Source: Kalmusia sp. IMI 367209 (taxonomy: Eukaryota; Ascomycota; Dothideomycetes; Pleosporales; Didymosphaeriaceae). From it: DNA of 64,000 nt. Each line of letters opens with the position of its first letter. Within the stretch, counting starts at the first letter, position 1. Shown piece by piece: positions 11,567-23,146 of the stretch. The DNA lies in the NCBI GenBank assembly GCA_027946365.1, contig JAPEUQ010000014.1:930001-994000 (forward strand), given 5' to 3'. A program made the translations under genes and the position numbers. The notes under the pieces are model-generated. The model was not told where the DNA came from, made no database searches, and saw nothing but the letters and a program-made list of their open reading frames with translations.

Positions 11567-12607
11567 ATGTCCACGATTCCGCTCACCGTTGCCCAACAGC
11601 AACCGGCGCCGACATCTATTCTTCCGCCCCCGGCTCCACAAGTTTCCCCTTACCCCGCTGTGACCTCAAGCCCGCTGCCACAACAACAACCACTACCACC
11701 ATCACAACAATCTGGATCTACAGGTGCTCTTACACCTCCGAGTCCACAGGCATCCTCTGTCCATACTGTGCTCTCAAGCCCTCAACCACTACCACATAAC
11801 CAACTACGACAGCATACCATCCTATCACCGTTACTCAATGCTTGCAAGTGGAGCGGCAAAAAAACGCTACAAGTGCTAAGGTCATTTAACAAATTCACCA
11901 TCATCTGTAGCCTGATTCTCGCAACAATATTCGGGTCTGCCGCATGGTATGGACTTCGGATCCAGACGTGGACGAGTTTGAAAGACTACTTAGAGTACTG
12001 CCGAGATAGCATGGTGTGTATTCATCGCTTCTTATCGAATCAGCGCCTAGTCTCGTCAATTTAGAGGAGCCATGGCAATTCTTTTGATAGTGGGTGGCTG
12101 GTACTGATCATTGATTAGAACGACCTGACGGGGACTTCACTCCAAGATTGCCGAAGCGCAATGAAGACTGGGCTGCCGAAGCCACCTCTATCCAACTTTA
12201 AGCGCGCAGCCGCAATGCTCTTAAAACCTCGAACAATACCGCCAGATACTTCATCGTCTAAAGACATGGCATTGTTCATGCTCATCCAATATCTTGTCAC
12301 TTTGCTATTTGTTTCCTGGTCATACGACATGTTTGTAGTCACATTCAGCGCATTCAAGATTGCCGAATCGTACTTGAAGTCTTTCCTTTCTCTAGAACCG
12401 AACCAAAGAACAGCTTTCAAAATTTTGAAGAACTCTATCCAGAGAACTTTGGTCGTGTTTTTGGCTATGATATACGCAATCGCATTCACATTCGTCTTCA
12501 TAGTCCGTTTCGTAGTCTTTCTGATATTGGGACGACCTGTGCAGCGTGTGGGATGGTCTGCACAGCCCGGTGATCTATTTGAGATCTATCGAAGAATGTT
12601 CTCCTGA
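11567..12607 (+). CDS. Membrane protein, tandem paralogue 3 of 3
   Basis: Exons 11567-12013 and 12119-12607 encode 311 aa. The N-terminal disordered region is the longest of the three, about 90 residues rich in Pro, Gln and Ser. The shared core follows: CKWSGKKTL..SFNKFT, a membrane helix, WTSLKDYLEYC, the intron (105 nt, GTGTGT donor) at the common phase-0 position, then NDLTGTSLQDC and GLPKPPLSNFKRAA. Two or three more hydrophobic helices follow, including LIQYLVTLLFVSW and VVFLAMIYAIAFTFVFIVRF. The protein ends in a short soluble tail. The conserved core and intron show descent from one gene. Function unknown. Confidence 0.73.
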
Positions 12608-13332
12608 ATTGTTTCAGGCGTCTTTGACTTGATGGTAGACCTAGATTCATTCTCATCGCGGCCGGGCTCCCCCCGGGAATGATAGTGCTCACCTTTGGCG
12701 CCTGCGGAACTGTAGTAAACGCTCGACAGTGCTACGACATGGCTGCAATAGACCAATTCAATGTTACGCAAATCCAACCGTACGTAGCCCTTTCCTTAAC
12801 ACTCCAAATTTCATCTAGCTAAATCCTGTCTCCGGAGCCTTAGTATTATCAATTTGCGCTCATGAAATGGACGTGCACAGACAAGCACTTCAAGGAATCT
12901 ATACTTTCTTAATAAAAAAAAAAGAAAATAAAACATGGGGCTCACGTGCCGTGGTGGCAGTTAGTATAGCAGTATATATATACACTAAACAGTATTCTCG
13001 TTACCATAAAGACAAGAGCTGGTGACACAAGCGTGTGCTGCTTGTAGATTCAAAATTCAATTACTTCGGAGAAACAATTACACAATCTGCAGTCCGTGCC
13101 ATTTCTTCAGAAGCGGGAACCTACTTCATACCCTTACCCCAAATATGCTAGCAACCGCTGCAAGTTCCCTCTCGATCTCTTGTGACACACAAATCTCGCC
13201 GCACCCTCATCTCCACGACAAACATATACAAACGCTTCTCAACACCCCGCTGGTTTGCTTCGACCTCCCCAGCACAGTTTCTCGCTATATATTTAGTTCA
13301 TTATGCCACTGAGTTGTATCGATCGAATGCAG
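12608..13332. other. Intergenic region
   Basis: No supported gene. An A-rich tract lies at about 12913-12931 and TA-rich sequence at 12973-12985. Short open frames on both strands look random. Confidence 0.5.
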
Positions 13333-13417
13333 ACCTTCATAGTCCAGAGGTTAGGATATCTGATTTTCACACGCTTTGAAATCTCAGAAGACCCGAGTTC
13401 GAATCTCGGTGAGGGTG
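13333..13417 (+). tRNA. tRNA-Glu (anticodon TTC) with a 13-nt intron
   Basis: A full cloverleaf can be folded. The acceptor stem ACCTTCA pairs with TGAGGGT (one G-T pair) and is followed by G as discriminator. The D-arm is GTCC...GGAT with loop AGAGGTTA. The anticodon stem TCTGA/TCAGA carries loop TTTTCAC with anticodon TTC at 13366-13368. The T-arm is CCGAG-TTCGAAT-CTCGG. The stems only close if 13370-13382 is removed, which is the canonical intron position after base 37. T-rich stretches at about 13430-13450 could serve as the RNA polymerase III terminator. Confidence 0.9.
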
Positions 13418-15889
13418 AACGCCCCTATACATTTCTTTTTGCAATTTTTTACTCATGTGGTAGGTATGTAGCATTTTGGTGTCCTTTATTTTACATAGAG
13501 GCACCAGCTACTAGGTGAGAAGGTCAGACATTTGGGTAGTAAGCAGCAGCTCATGTTTACGAATTTGCCTGTCGGGCTTTCATGGGATTTGAAAGTATAA
13601 ATATGCACGCGTCCGTCTCGTAGGTAAAAGTACAACACTCCGGTATATATAGCTATGCTAAAAACTATGAGACCAAGAGTCATGGTATCGCTCTTTTGAT
13701 GCCAGTAAACTAGCATTTCATACTTCGCCTTGGATCATTTGCTCTACATATTTGGGTCCAACGGGGGCATTACAAAGCCCTCAAGAATTTAAAAATCGAC
13801 CCTGCGATCGAGATGCTAGTTTGCGAGCGCCCGTCTATTTCCTAGGAGATCGAAGGCTTCGGAATGATATGACCGGACGTTGTAATAGCCTATATGATCT
13901 GCATCGAATATGCACTGAGAAGTGGACAGAATGGCAATCGTAAAGTGGTGCATGTCGCTCCATAACATATTTCAGATGTTATTGTTCTTAAAACGCAGTG
14001 TCAAAACGAACATGTGGCAGATCAAAATCGCCAAAGCGATAGTCCATACTCTAGCTTGAGAGCCGATCCCCAATTCCTCCACAGGCTATCCCCTCATAGG
14101 CACTACAAGACAACGAGCCAAAAATGTTAATTCACGCACCACACGCCCTATGCCTCCACGCAAAGCTCCCTCCATCCGTTTCTCCTCCACCACTTCCCCG
14201 TCCCATCCCATGCTCAAACTCCCAACCCCCGATCCCGCCCCACACATACCTATCATCACAGCCAACGCATCACTACCACCCACATCACGCACTTTCTACA
14301 TACCACCTTCCCCTCATCCCAAAAGCACACCGATCTCCCATCTCCCACGCAACCTCTCCACTGCCCGCCTACCCGCTGCAACCGCGGAAAACCCGGCAAC
14401 CCCCTCGCATGCGCCAAGCCCCCGCAGTTGCACTTGCCCAAGACAGCGAAATCGATATTTTCAAAAAGGGTGCACGCAGCTGCGCGTCAGCCAAAAGCTC
14501 CCATCCTCTAGCCGGGGGGGGGGAGAACAACGAAGAACCAAACAGACCAAGACGAAACGAAACGAAACGAAACAGCCGTGGCTGTGCGTGGCGTAGCGCG
14601 GCATGCCTGAGGCACTCCCTATACGCGTGTGCGCGTACGGTCGTCTTAGCGCTCAGCGTATAGAGGGGGCTAGATGTCGTGTTCGGGCGGGCCTAATCTT
14701 AGTCGGACCTGGGATAAAGTGCCTTCGTAAGATGTCTCTGCAAGGAAGCGTGAATCTGCTCGAAACAAGGCGTGAAGGAACCAGGGATCCATCGTTCGAC
14801 GCTGCTCTTGGCATATTGCTTGTGAATCAGATCTGCGGATCAGACAGCGGGAAGGGGACACAACAGATACCCATGCCAAAATTGCGAGAAAACGTCAGGA
14901 TAGTGGAGGGATCTTCGACGATAGATGATGACTGATGAAACGTGAGAGACAATGACAGCAGAGAGCCGCGACGCCGCGCTAGTACATGGGGGATATTCGA
15001 CCATCGCTATGCCAACAAATCAAAAAAAAAAAAAAAGGCCGCAGGACAAAAAAAAAACCAAAAACACATCAGTTCACCCAAAACTTTCCATCCTCAATAA
15101 GAAAAACAATAAACAATTGGATGGGCCTAACATCCGCTCACCGATGTGGTGCATGTCGCGACTCAGGCGGAAACCCCAGGCGCCGATCCCAGTCCACGTC
15201 ATGGCAGATCCTCCGCACGAGCCCGCGGCCTCTTCGAAATTGCCATTTTCCCATATCCAACCCCCGTCCACGCAAACCCAAAAAAACCCATGCCAAACCT
15301 GCGACATAACCACGCCGGCCAATGAGACAGTTCGATGCAGCAATTCCCCCACTCGGTCCCAGCTCGGAGATTGATGCATCTAGACGTAAACGGTATAATT
15401 TCCTACACGTGATCGAAGGACATGCCGTATGTGTGCCAGCGTCCCGACGCCGCTGTTACGAAAGGATACGAGGGTCGTATTGATAAGGCTCGGGTCTGTT
15501 GGACCGAAGGGAAGGGAGGGGACTCGTGGTTTGAAACATGTCTTAATATGTCAGCAATTGTCGACCTCGGAGATGCACCGATTGCGCCAGAGAAGACGGG
15601 GGCCCTGCGTACGGCCAAGCAGATCCGGCTCGTTGGACCGGCGGCTGCACGAGAAGGGGAGGCGTACGCGACAGCTGAAAGTATGGGAACTGCCGCGAGT
15701 GGCATTCGACGTTTGGGAGCGAAGGATCGGGTACAGTGTACTGCCCGATTCGGGAGGCCGTAAACTTCGCGTAGTCGACGACTTACCTAGGGGATCCCTG
15801 CTCTCCTAGTTGATATCCACCGCAACTCTGCTCTCGTTCGGCCGTGTAGGATGGTCGCTTGACGCTGTGACGGATAGAGCGGAAGGTTT
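13418..15889. other. Gene-poor stretch with low-complexity DNA
   Basis: No supported gene. It contains a G-run at about 14514-14522, a CGAAA-type pentamer repeat at about 14555-14575, and A-runs near 15020-15057. The 14.1-14.6 kb segment is C-rich, giving Pro/Ser-rich frames in two phases that look like compositional artefacts. Confidence 0.45.
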
Positions 15890-16024
15890 TCAGGCATTGA
15901 TTTCTCCGGTGCCTTCGCAGACATGGCAGGTCTGCGTGCCTGAGTTCTTGCACTGTGAACATCCGCTACCGCCGCAAGACTCGCACTTGGTCGTACCGTT
16001 TCCACGGCAGGTCGGACACTGCAT
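15890..16024 (-). CDS. 44-residue four-module CxxC protein (DnaJ zinc-finger-like)
   Basis: On the minus strand from the ATG at 16024 a 44-codon frame encodes four successive modules: CPTCRGNG, CESCGGSG, CSQCKNSG and CHVCEGTG. This is the CxxCxGxG layout of the DnaJ/Hsp40 cysteine-rich zinc-binding domain, with almost nothing outside it. In-frame sequence upstream of the ATG is also Cys-rich (GLCNGCC) and has no stop nearby, so a longer product with a spliced or upstream start cannot be excluded. A strong TATA-like tract lies about 200 nt upstream. By family analogy it could bind two zinc ions and act in redox or chaperone functions, but without a J domain this is only inference. Four intact modules are unlikely by chance, so I think it is coding. 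Confidence 0.65.
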   Translation of the reverse strand: MQCPTCRGNGTTKCESCGGSGCSQCKNSGTQTCHVCEGTGEINA

Positions 16025-18134
16025 AGCAGCAGGAGGGTATGGAGAGCAGCAGCCGTTGCAGAGTCCGAGGTAGACGGAGAAGTGAAGATTCGAGTGTCGA
16101 AGCCGCTGGTCAACAGGCCGATGGAAACAGAGGGCGGAGAAGAAGCGAAGTGAAGTGGAAGGAGTGCCCGTGGTGTGTTGGGATCGGAACAGGAAGGCCT
16201 GCGCCAGCCGGCGGCTTCCAAAGCCTTATATATATATGTATATATATATCGTCGGCCGACATAGGCTGTAGGACTCCTGTTGGACGAGGACCCTGAAATA
16301 GTGAAGCGCAGCCAGCTCCAGGGCTCAGCCACGAGAAAGACAGCAGAGCACCGGCCACGGCATGGGCCGCTCCTCTCCCTCGCGGCACCTGTTGCCTTGC
16401 GGTGAATTGGAGCTGGCAGGCAGCCAATGGCGAGGGGGTCGGAGATTACTTCCTGCCGCTGAAGCGCACGAGACAGGTAGACGATGGGAATGACGAGACG
16501 AGAGGGCGGCCGGGCCGCGTCTACAGGCGCGCCCGCGGTGGATGGGTGCGGTTGGCTCCACTGCCGCCGTGGTGCGGGCGATCGTCGCAGCCCTGGAGGC
16601 CATCGGCGGGGAGAGGGTGGGATTTCGTCGTCCGTTGTCAGGCGACAGACGGTACCGAGGGGCTCGCCGTGCCTGAATGTGCCTCGAAACGTCCGGAGCA
16701 ATCGTATCCGCATCTTCAGCCATCTAGCGCGCTGGCCGTCGAGTTAGCGGGCTAGCGTCCCTGGCGCTCCTGGCCACCACACAGCGTCACTGGAGGCCTG
16801 CCGCCGTGCCCTTTTGCTCCTCGCGGTCCCTCGCCCTGCCCCCCGGCTCGACGACGACGCAGCGGCTAGCCCGAGCGAAGTCGCCGAGTAAGCCCAGCGT
16901 CGGCCAGCCAGTCGCCGCCCCACGCTCCCGCAGCACTGGATAAAAGCATATCGTGAGAGGCGGAACGACGACTCTGCGTAATGGCTACCTGATAAGGCAA
17001 GCACACACGTGGCAGCTGCATGAGCGTTTGGGGCGAGCCGGAGTGGTGGTGTGCAGGGCTGAAGGCTGATTCGGCCGCCGGCCTGTCAGAAGAATACTCC
17101 AGAACAGGGCCTTCGTGATCCTTTGCCCTTCTCGCTGGATGCTCCCGTTCCATGTATAACGCAGGCATGCGGGAGGGGTCTGGGATGCTCGCTGACATTT
17201 GCGGTGCTTGGCGCGTCGTCGGCATCGAACTGATATGACGTGAACCCAGGACACCGTCAGCCTGGGGCCTTCGTCCATGGCCGCCTGCTCATACACCACC
17301 ACCACGCGTGCACGCCGTGTCGTACACAGATCGTCATAGACCATCAGGCGAATCCTTCGGGGTGTTAGTGTGCTTCAGGGGGTGAATGTACGTTGCGTTC
17401 AGAGCCAGCCGCGATAGCCCACGGCCGTACGCGTAGAAAACCTAGCCGACGGAAGGAATACCAAACAATGTAGACTAATCGTTAGTGTCGAAGATGAAAG
17501 GATCCGCATCCCGGACAGGCACAACATCTCCTCTAGCAATGCGCACACAACCAGACGAGGCCGCAGGCCCTGAAACCTGCTTTGCATAGTGACGGAAGCG
17601 TCCGCGTGAGCACTGGGACAAGGGTTGCCGCTATCGAAACCATCACTCTATGACCCTATCACCACCATCGTGCATTACCTGATGCGGCAGGTGCCCTCCT
17701 TGTATGGAATATATTGCACATGTGCGGCCCAGAACCCGCGGCCTAGAACCCGCCCGTAAACTTCCGAGCTCGCCTTTGCGGACATTTGCTGCTACGCCTT
17801 CGTCCCTGGTATGAATCTCGCTAATATTCGTCCGCGCTGCCAAAGTAAGCTTCAAGGGGTGTGAGTTTCGTGTTGATCTGGCAAGGCCTGCAAGGCTTAT
17901 AAATTATAGCGTATATGATATCTGAAGACATGTGCAGAGGAAAATGAGGCGCCAGCAACAGGCGCCAATTTTGAGAGTACGTATTCACGGGGTTATCATA
18001 ATACCTGGTGGCCCCACGTCATGATCGGTGTATGCGCGGGTTTCATGCTGGTTGAAGAGAGAGAGAGATACGGTGCCTTAGTGGTGTACTCGAGTGCGTA
18101 TGCTTGCCGCCTATTCGACAAGGCCCCTCGGTAC
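16025..18134. other. GC-rich intergenic region
   Basis: No supported gene beyond the probable promoter of the CxxC microprotein. Long overlapping frames in several phases, up to 308 codons, reflect GC-rich composition and lack protein-like features. The stretch from about 17.4 to 18.1 kb shows nothing recognisable. Confidence 0.4.
16226..16249 (-). promoter_or_regulatory. TATA-like tract
   Basis: An alternating TA tract reading TATATATAAGG on the minus strand, about 200 nt upstream of the ATG at 16024. It is placed correctly for a TATA box of the CxxC microprotein gene. Confidence 0.4.
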
Positions 18135-19967
18135 TTACAATTTCGCCATGAGCCGTGAGGTTAGACTCGGCCTTTCCAAAGCAGCGGGACCATCGTAAAT
18201 GTCTCTTTCGACGGCCCGCGTATTGATCTGGTCACACGAAGGTTAATACCTCATCTTCCTCAACCCGAAAATCTGGCGTGACGTACGTGTTGCAGCCCCA
18301 ATTGATCCACCCTCTCTACACCCAATAGCCGCATGCAGGTCTCAGTCTCGGCTTTGAGGACTATAGAATCGGTCAGCAAAGGAATATACGCAGGCCGGTG
18401 AGGCTCAGGAGCGGAACGCCGTATACGTCATGCGGCTCTGACCTCTTGCCGCAAGGTGTGCAAGGGGTAACGCCCGACCCACTGACGTGCAGTGCTGAGG
18501 CTACCAAGCTTCTCCAACGGGCATCAGTGCGTCGAAAAAGAAAACATCACACTTACTTTCCAGGACCCTGGCAACACCCTCCTTGCCGCCGGCGCCCAAG
18601 CCGAATAGCGCAGCCCGACCAACACCAACTCCCTTCGCTCCGAGACACAGCGCCTTCACGACATCCGTTCCTCTCTTGATGCCACCGTCGACCCACACCT
18701 CGATCCTGTCGAACACTTCAGGGCAGTACTTGCGGATTTCCAACAAGGTGTGTACGGCCGGGGGCGCTGTGTCGAGGGCGCGTCCGCCGTGATTGGATAG
18801 TATGATGGCTTTGACCTGTGGGGCGTAGAGACTAGCGAGGTAGGCGTCTTCGTGGGTCTGAATGCCCTTCAATACGATGGGCAAGTCGGTGTGCTGCGCA
18901 AGCCACGGTAGCGTCGTCTTCCAGGTAAGATCCGCCGCAGTGCCCCAGAACAGACTCTGGCCCATGCCCATGCTCTTCGGCGGACTCGGAGTCTTCGCAT
19001 CGCTACTCGTCTTGCTTACGCTGGCGTCTTCTTGTACGGCGGCTTTGACGGGTAAGTTTGCTCCGATGTTCTTACTCCTCTCGTCGTCTTCTCTCTTGCC
19101 TGGCACCGGCGCATCGAGTGTCAGACAGATGAATTTGATTTGGGGCAGCTTCTTCATCCTCGCGAGCATGGCCTCGCTCTTTGCTCGTTCGATTTGGACG
19201 TACAGCTGCCAGCCGAAAACTTGCCCGTCCTTCGCATCCGCAACGATTTGCTCGGGAGTCATGGAGGCATTCTGTGATATGACCTGCATGGCACCATACT
19301 GCTCGCACGCCTGCGCGATACCCCACTCGCCATCTGGATGCGCTAACCTTGCCATTGCAGCAGGGGAGACATATATGGGCAGCTTGACTTTATGTCCGAG
19401 GAAGCTCGTCGACGTATCGCATCTAGTGCAGTCAATGAACATCCTAGGTCTCAGCAAAATCTGCCTATACGCCGTGTTGTTCAGCTTCTTGGATGCCAAC
19501 TCATCACTAGCGGAGTAATAGTATGCCCATGCCTTTCGACTTATATTCTTTGTGGCGACCTCCTCAATCTCATCAATATTCAATATAGCTTCCAAATCCA
19601 CAGGGCCGTCTTGCTCCACCTCGCCCGTCTCCACCGGCGACTTCTCAGTTGACGGAAGCGTATCTGGGTTTATTGTGCCAAGCTGCTGCTCAGGCTTGAG
19701 GCTCTCTTCGAGGATGCCAGGCGGGTGGATGGGATCGTATTCATCGGTTGCGTCGGTGCCAGCGAGCTGAAGGATAACTTTAGAGCCGCCGGGGTGTTCG
19801 GCGATGAAGTCGGTTACGTCGTAGACTTTGCCGTACAAGACGACCCAGCAGCTGTCAGCTGTGTTGTGCTTTGCGACTGCTTCGCCGTTAGCATTCTACC
19901 CTCTTGCTTACTTGCTTGCTCTTGCAGGGTCGGCAGTACCTTCAGCGTAATCAAATACCTTTGCCAT
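18135..19967 (-). CDS. Flavocytochrome b2-type L-lactate/2-hydroxyacid dehydrogenase
   Basis: Exons on the minus strand are 19967-19940, 19876-18557, 18360-18287 and 18227-18135, giving 504 aa. The N-terminus [14 protein letters not shown] runs straight into a cytochrome b5 domain with the haem motif HPGG (and the second His in DPIHPPG). An FMN-dependent alpha-hydroxyacid dehydrogenase domain follows, with [22 protein letters not shown] (the conserved Lys) and [16 protein letters not shown] (catalytic His and Arg). The last two exons supply [15 protein letters not shown] and [14 protein letters not shown], both expected in the family. No mitochondrial presequence precedes the b5 domain, unlike yeast Cyb2, and the protein ends in AKL, a PTS1-like tripeptide. 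A peroxisomal 2-hydroxyacid oxidase role is therefore possible. The substrate cannot be settled from sequence. Confidence 0.9.
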
Positions 19968-21241
19968 CTTGCTCGCTCAGTCGCAGTACCTTCTTCCTCC
20001 AATCAAATGTTGCTAGAATGTAATAGAGACTTTTCTCGTTCCTCTGGATAGGCATTAACCCCCAGGTTCTAATGTGTGAGCGATTGATGCAGACAAGACA
20101 ATGTATAACGCAGCACAGACAACAAAAAGAAAAGAAGGGAAGAACTTCGATGGCCGACGAGGATCCCATTCTATAGCCGAGCATTGGTAGCACGGCCTGA
20201 GCGCGGCCATCTCCACCCGCAGACGCGGGATTTGCGGGGTGAAAATTCGGGGCAGCGTTTGCCGAACTGGCAGTGCGGCCCGCCTTGCTGCCTTCGGCGT
20301 TTCCTCAACGCCCAATTCAGAGGCTGTGGTCTTCGCTGCACAAAGGACCATTCTAGGTGCAAAGATTGCACGATTTGGTCGGCGGCCGTTCTCATCGCAG
20401 CGAAAGCCTATTTGGTGCGTGACGTAGGAGGAAGGAGCTTTCAAAGGCCGCGGTGTTTGAAATGCTTGGCATTCCCTACCTCAAGTTCAAAGGGTAACAT
20501 GAGACATCGCAGGATTGGAGCAGATCTTGAAAGATATCAATAGCTACCAATATAGAGAAGCAATAAGGTGTGTTGAGAAGAAAAGACATCCAGCGACACA
20601 TCTTCTCTTCGTCTCTTGAATATATCCGGCCTACCTCGGATTCGTTTGTCTTCTAGTCTGACGAGGACACAACCGAATGCCTTGCTTGCAAGTACGGGTG
20701 TAAGTCACTTTACAATATTTTACGCTTGTACCATTTGTAGAAGGGGCACAGTCACTCAAGGGTATACAAAGCTATGTTTCCCACTCAGTCAGCGTTGTTG
20801 GGTTGCTACCCATGTTCTGACCACTGATGGCATTCTTGTTGGTCTCGCTGACTTCATGATAAATAATGATATTCTTTTCAATGTGGAACTCTATGCGAGC
20901 TCTTCCAATTATATCTCTTAGCGTATCTATCCTCAAATCACCCCTATCGCTCCACCCGACAGTTAAGAAAGCAACGCAAGTGGATGGGGGTCACGAAAGA
21001 GAAAGAAGACTTTGAGTGCACATGGTACGTACCAAGCGGGGAATGTATTTTTTCAAGTAACCGTGCAAACGGCATATACCTCCATCTAATGTACAGCTCA
21101 TATATAATCCAGTCGTCTCCTCATCCAAAAAGGCGTATCCAAAGCGAAGCCGAGTCCCCGTCCAAGTCGTGGTATGCAGATGCGCCAAACACCAAGATAT
21201 GTATACGCTACAAGGCCAATGCAAGTACGCCCTCGCCCCTT
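19968..21241. other. Intergenic region
   Basis: No supported gene. A GC-rich patch around 20.2-20.4 kb gives short frames in several phases without recognisable content. The segment separates the lactate dehydrogenase start from the PP5 stop. Confidence 0.45.
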
Positions 21242-22830
21242 CTATAACATGCCCTGGAGGCCGTTCGACGCGTAGGCCATGGGCTTAATGTTCGGGTGTG
21301 GCACCGCCTCGAACTGCGTGAAGTTGAGCTTGTATTCGGGCCCAATTTTAATAAAGGCACCCTTGTTGCCTGTGCTGTCGCAGTAGTGCGGCGCAGAGAA
21401 GACAGTGATGCACTTGCCATCATGCTCGACTTCGTAGCCGTCCATGCGAACCTCGTGTGAGCGGATGATTGCCTCGAGGTTGTTGTTCTCACAGAAGCGC
21501 TTAGTGACGTCGGGCCCAAATTGAAGGCCTACGCCACGCTTGGAGGGGCCACGACCAGGTGTTGTCTGGGGATCTGTCCACAGCATTTCCATCATGAGGC
21601 CGGACTGTCCTGGCTGTCGCTGTTTGAAGCGGTCTAGCTTCCGAACGTCGTCGAGCGTGACCTTATCGTCGGAAAAGAGACCGCCGTGTAGTACGAAGTA
21701 CTTTTTGCCAATGAGCGTTGCCAGTGGGAGGGCGGAGAAGGACTCTGAGAAGAGCTTGAAAACGCGCTCGGTGTATTTCGCGCGACATTCGCCTTCAAAG
21801 CCGTACATGCGGTTCATATCGTCGGTCTCGTGGTTGCCTCGATTAAGGAAAAACTTGTCGGGGTATAGCCACTTGTAGGCGTACAGTAGCAGTGCAATTT
21901 CGGTGGACCAGGAGCCGCGGTCGACAAAGTCGCCGTTGAAGAGGAACATGTGCTTTTCCGAAGGCTTGCCAGCGAGACGGAAAATCTCCATGAGATCGAA
22001 GTATTGACCTGCGAGCAATCAGCCTACTAACATCTTGCCGTGAAGTTGACATGGCGACCTACCGTGGGTGTCTCCGCAGACCGTGATCTCCTGCCCGTCT
22101 TCGACATCGACTTCCACCATGGTCGGCTCCTTCTTGACGAGATCCATCACGGCTACTATGATCTGGTAGACATATTTCTTGGCCAGCTTCTTGCCGTTCT
22201 TGAAGCGCTCGATCATGTCCTCGACGAACTCTAGCGTCATCGTGTCGCCGAGCTTTGCGCCGTCGTATGATGTATCGACAGCCATGTGTTCAATGTCCAA
22301 GCCTTCAGCTGCTGAGGGCGCATCTTCCACCTCGATGGCCTTCAAGAAGGCGTCGCGCTTCACGATCTTCTCGCAATCGGCTAGTCGAATCTTCGCCGTG
22401 GCATCGTTGGGCGCTTTCTTCACCACCAGTTTCCAGTCGCGCAGAGCTTCACGGTGCTTTAGGATTGCGGTATGCGCCGAAGCGCGGCGGTAGTATGCCT
22501 ACGAAGAGCGTAAGCAGCGTCGCAGTCACGCAAGGGCTCGTAGAAAGTACCTTCACATTGTTGGGATCGAGTTCAATTGCCTTGTCGGCATCTTGTACTG
22601 CGAAGCCGTAGGACTCTAACTTTATGTTGGCCTAGATTGAGGGTCAGAAAGGTGGTCGCGTGCATGCTCGAGATACAGACCTGTGCGCGGTTGGTGAAGA
22701 ACGAAGGCTCCTTGTCATACGCCTCGATGGCTTTGGTGTACCATTCCACGGCGGCAGGCCAGTCCTGCTTCTTAAACGCCTCGTTTCCCTTGTTCTTCAG
22801 CTCGGTCGCCTCAGCCAGTGAGCTCCCCAT
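21242..22830 (-). CDS. PPT1: Serine/threonine protein phosphatase 5 (PP5/Ppt1)
   Basis: Exons on the minus strand are 22830-22681, 22631-22551, 22498-22063 and 22008-21242, totalling 477 aa, the normal PP5 size. The N-terminal third holds tetratricopeptide repeats (LKNKGNEAFKKQDWPAAVEW and the DADKAIELDPNNVKAYYRRA unit), which in this family bind the Hsp90 C-terminus. The phosphatase domain has the metal-binding signatures GDTHG (completed across the third intron), GDFVDRG, GNHE and HGG. It ends with the PP5-type C-terminus NIKPMAYASNGLQGML. All introns are 49-54 nt. The gene is divergent from SPT4, with about 316 nt separating the two ATGs if the longer SPT4 model is right. Confidence 0.95.
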
Positions 22831-23146
22831 GACGACTCCTCGGAATGGCGGGGTGACGGTGTGTTCTCCACGCGACGGCAGACGAGCGGGAAGGCGCAGA
22901 CCGGAAGCGCAGAAATTGCACACGAAACGAAAACAGCGACGGCGACCAGGCGACGGGACCGTGAGAGTACTTAGTAGCGACCAGCAACTGTGCGCACTCT
23001 CTTCGACTCAAGGTTCAAAAAGCCCACAGGTTTTCGGTCCCCACGTTCCATCATCGCCCTCGACCGCCACCCGCAGCGTCAACCGCTAGGCGATCCCTAC
23101 CCGTCCAAAATAGGCAAAGCGACCAGCGACCAGCGCCTCGACCGTC
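22831..23146. promoter_or_regulatory. Probable bidirectional PP5/SPT4 promoter
   Basis: A short GC-rich interval separates two divergent ATGs. No TATA box or defined factor site was recognised, so the role is inferred from position only. Confidence 0.35.

Noticed and set aside
14124..14663. 179- and 148-codon plus-strand frames
   Set aside because: Pro/Ser/His-rich in two phases at once because of C-rich DNA; no start context or splice support.
15787..16713. 308-codon minus-strand frame
   Set aside because: It overlaps the CxxC microprotein in another phase, is rich in Arg, Pro and Ser as expected from GC-rich DNA, crosses the TATA tract, and has no domain-like sequence.
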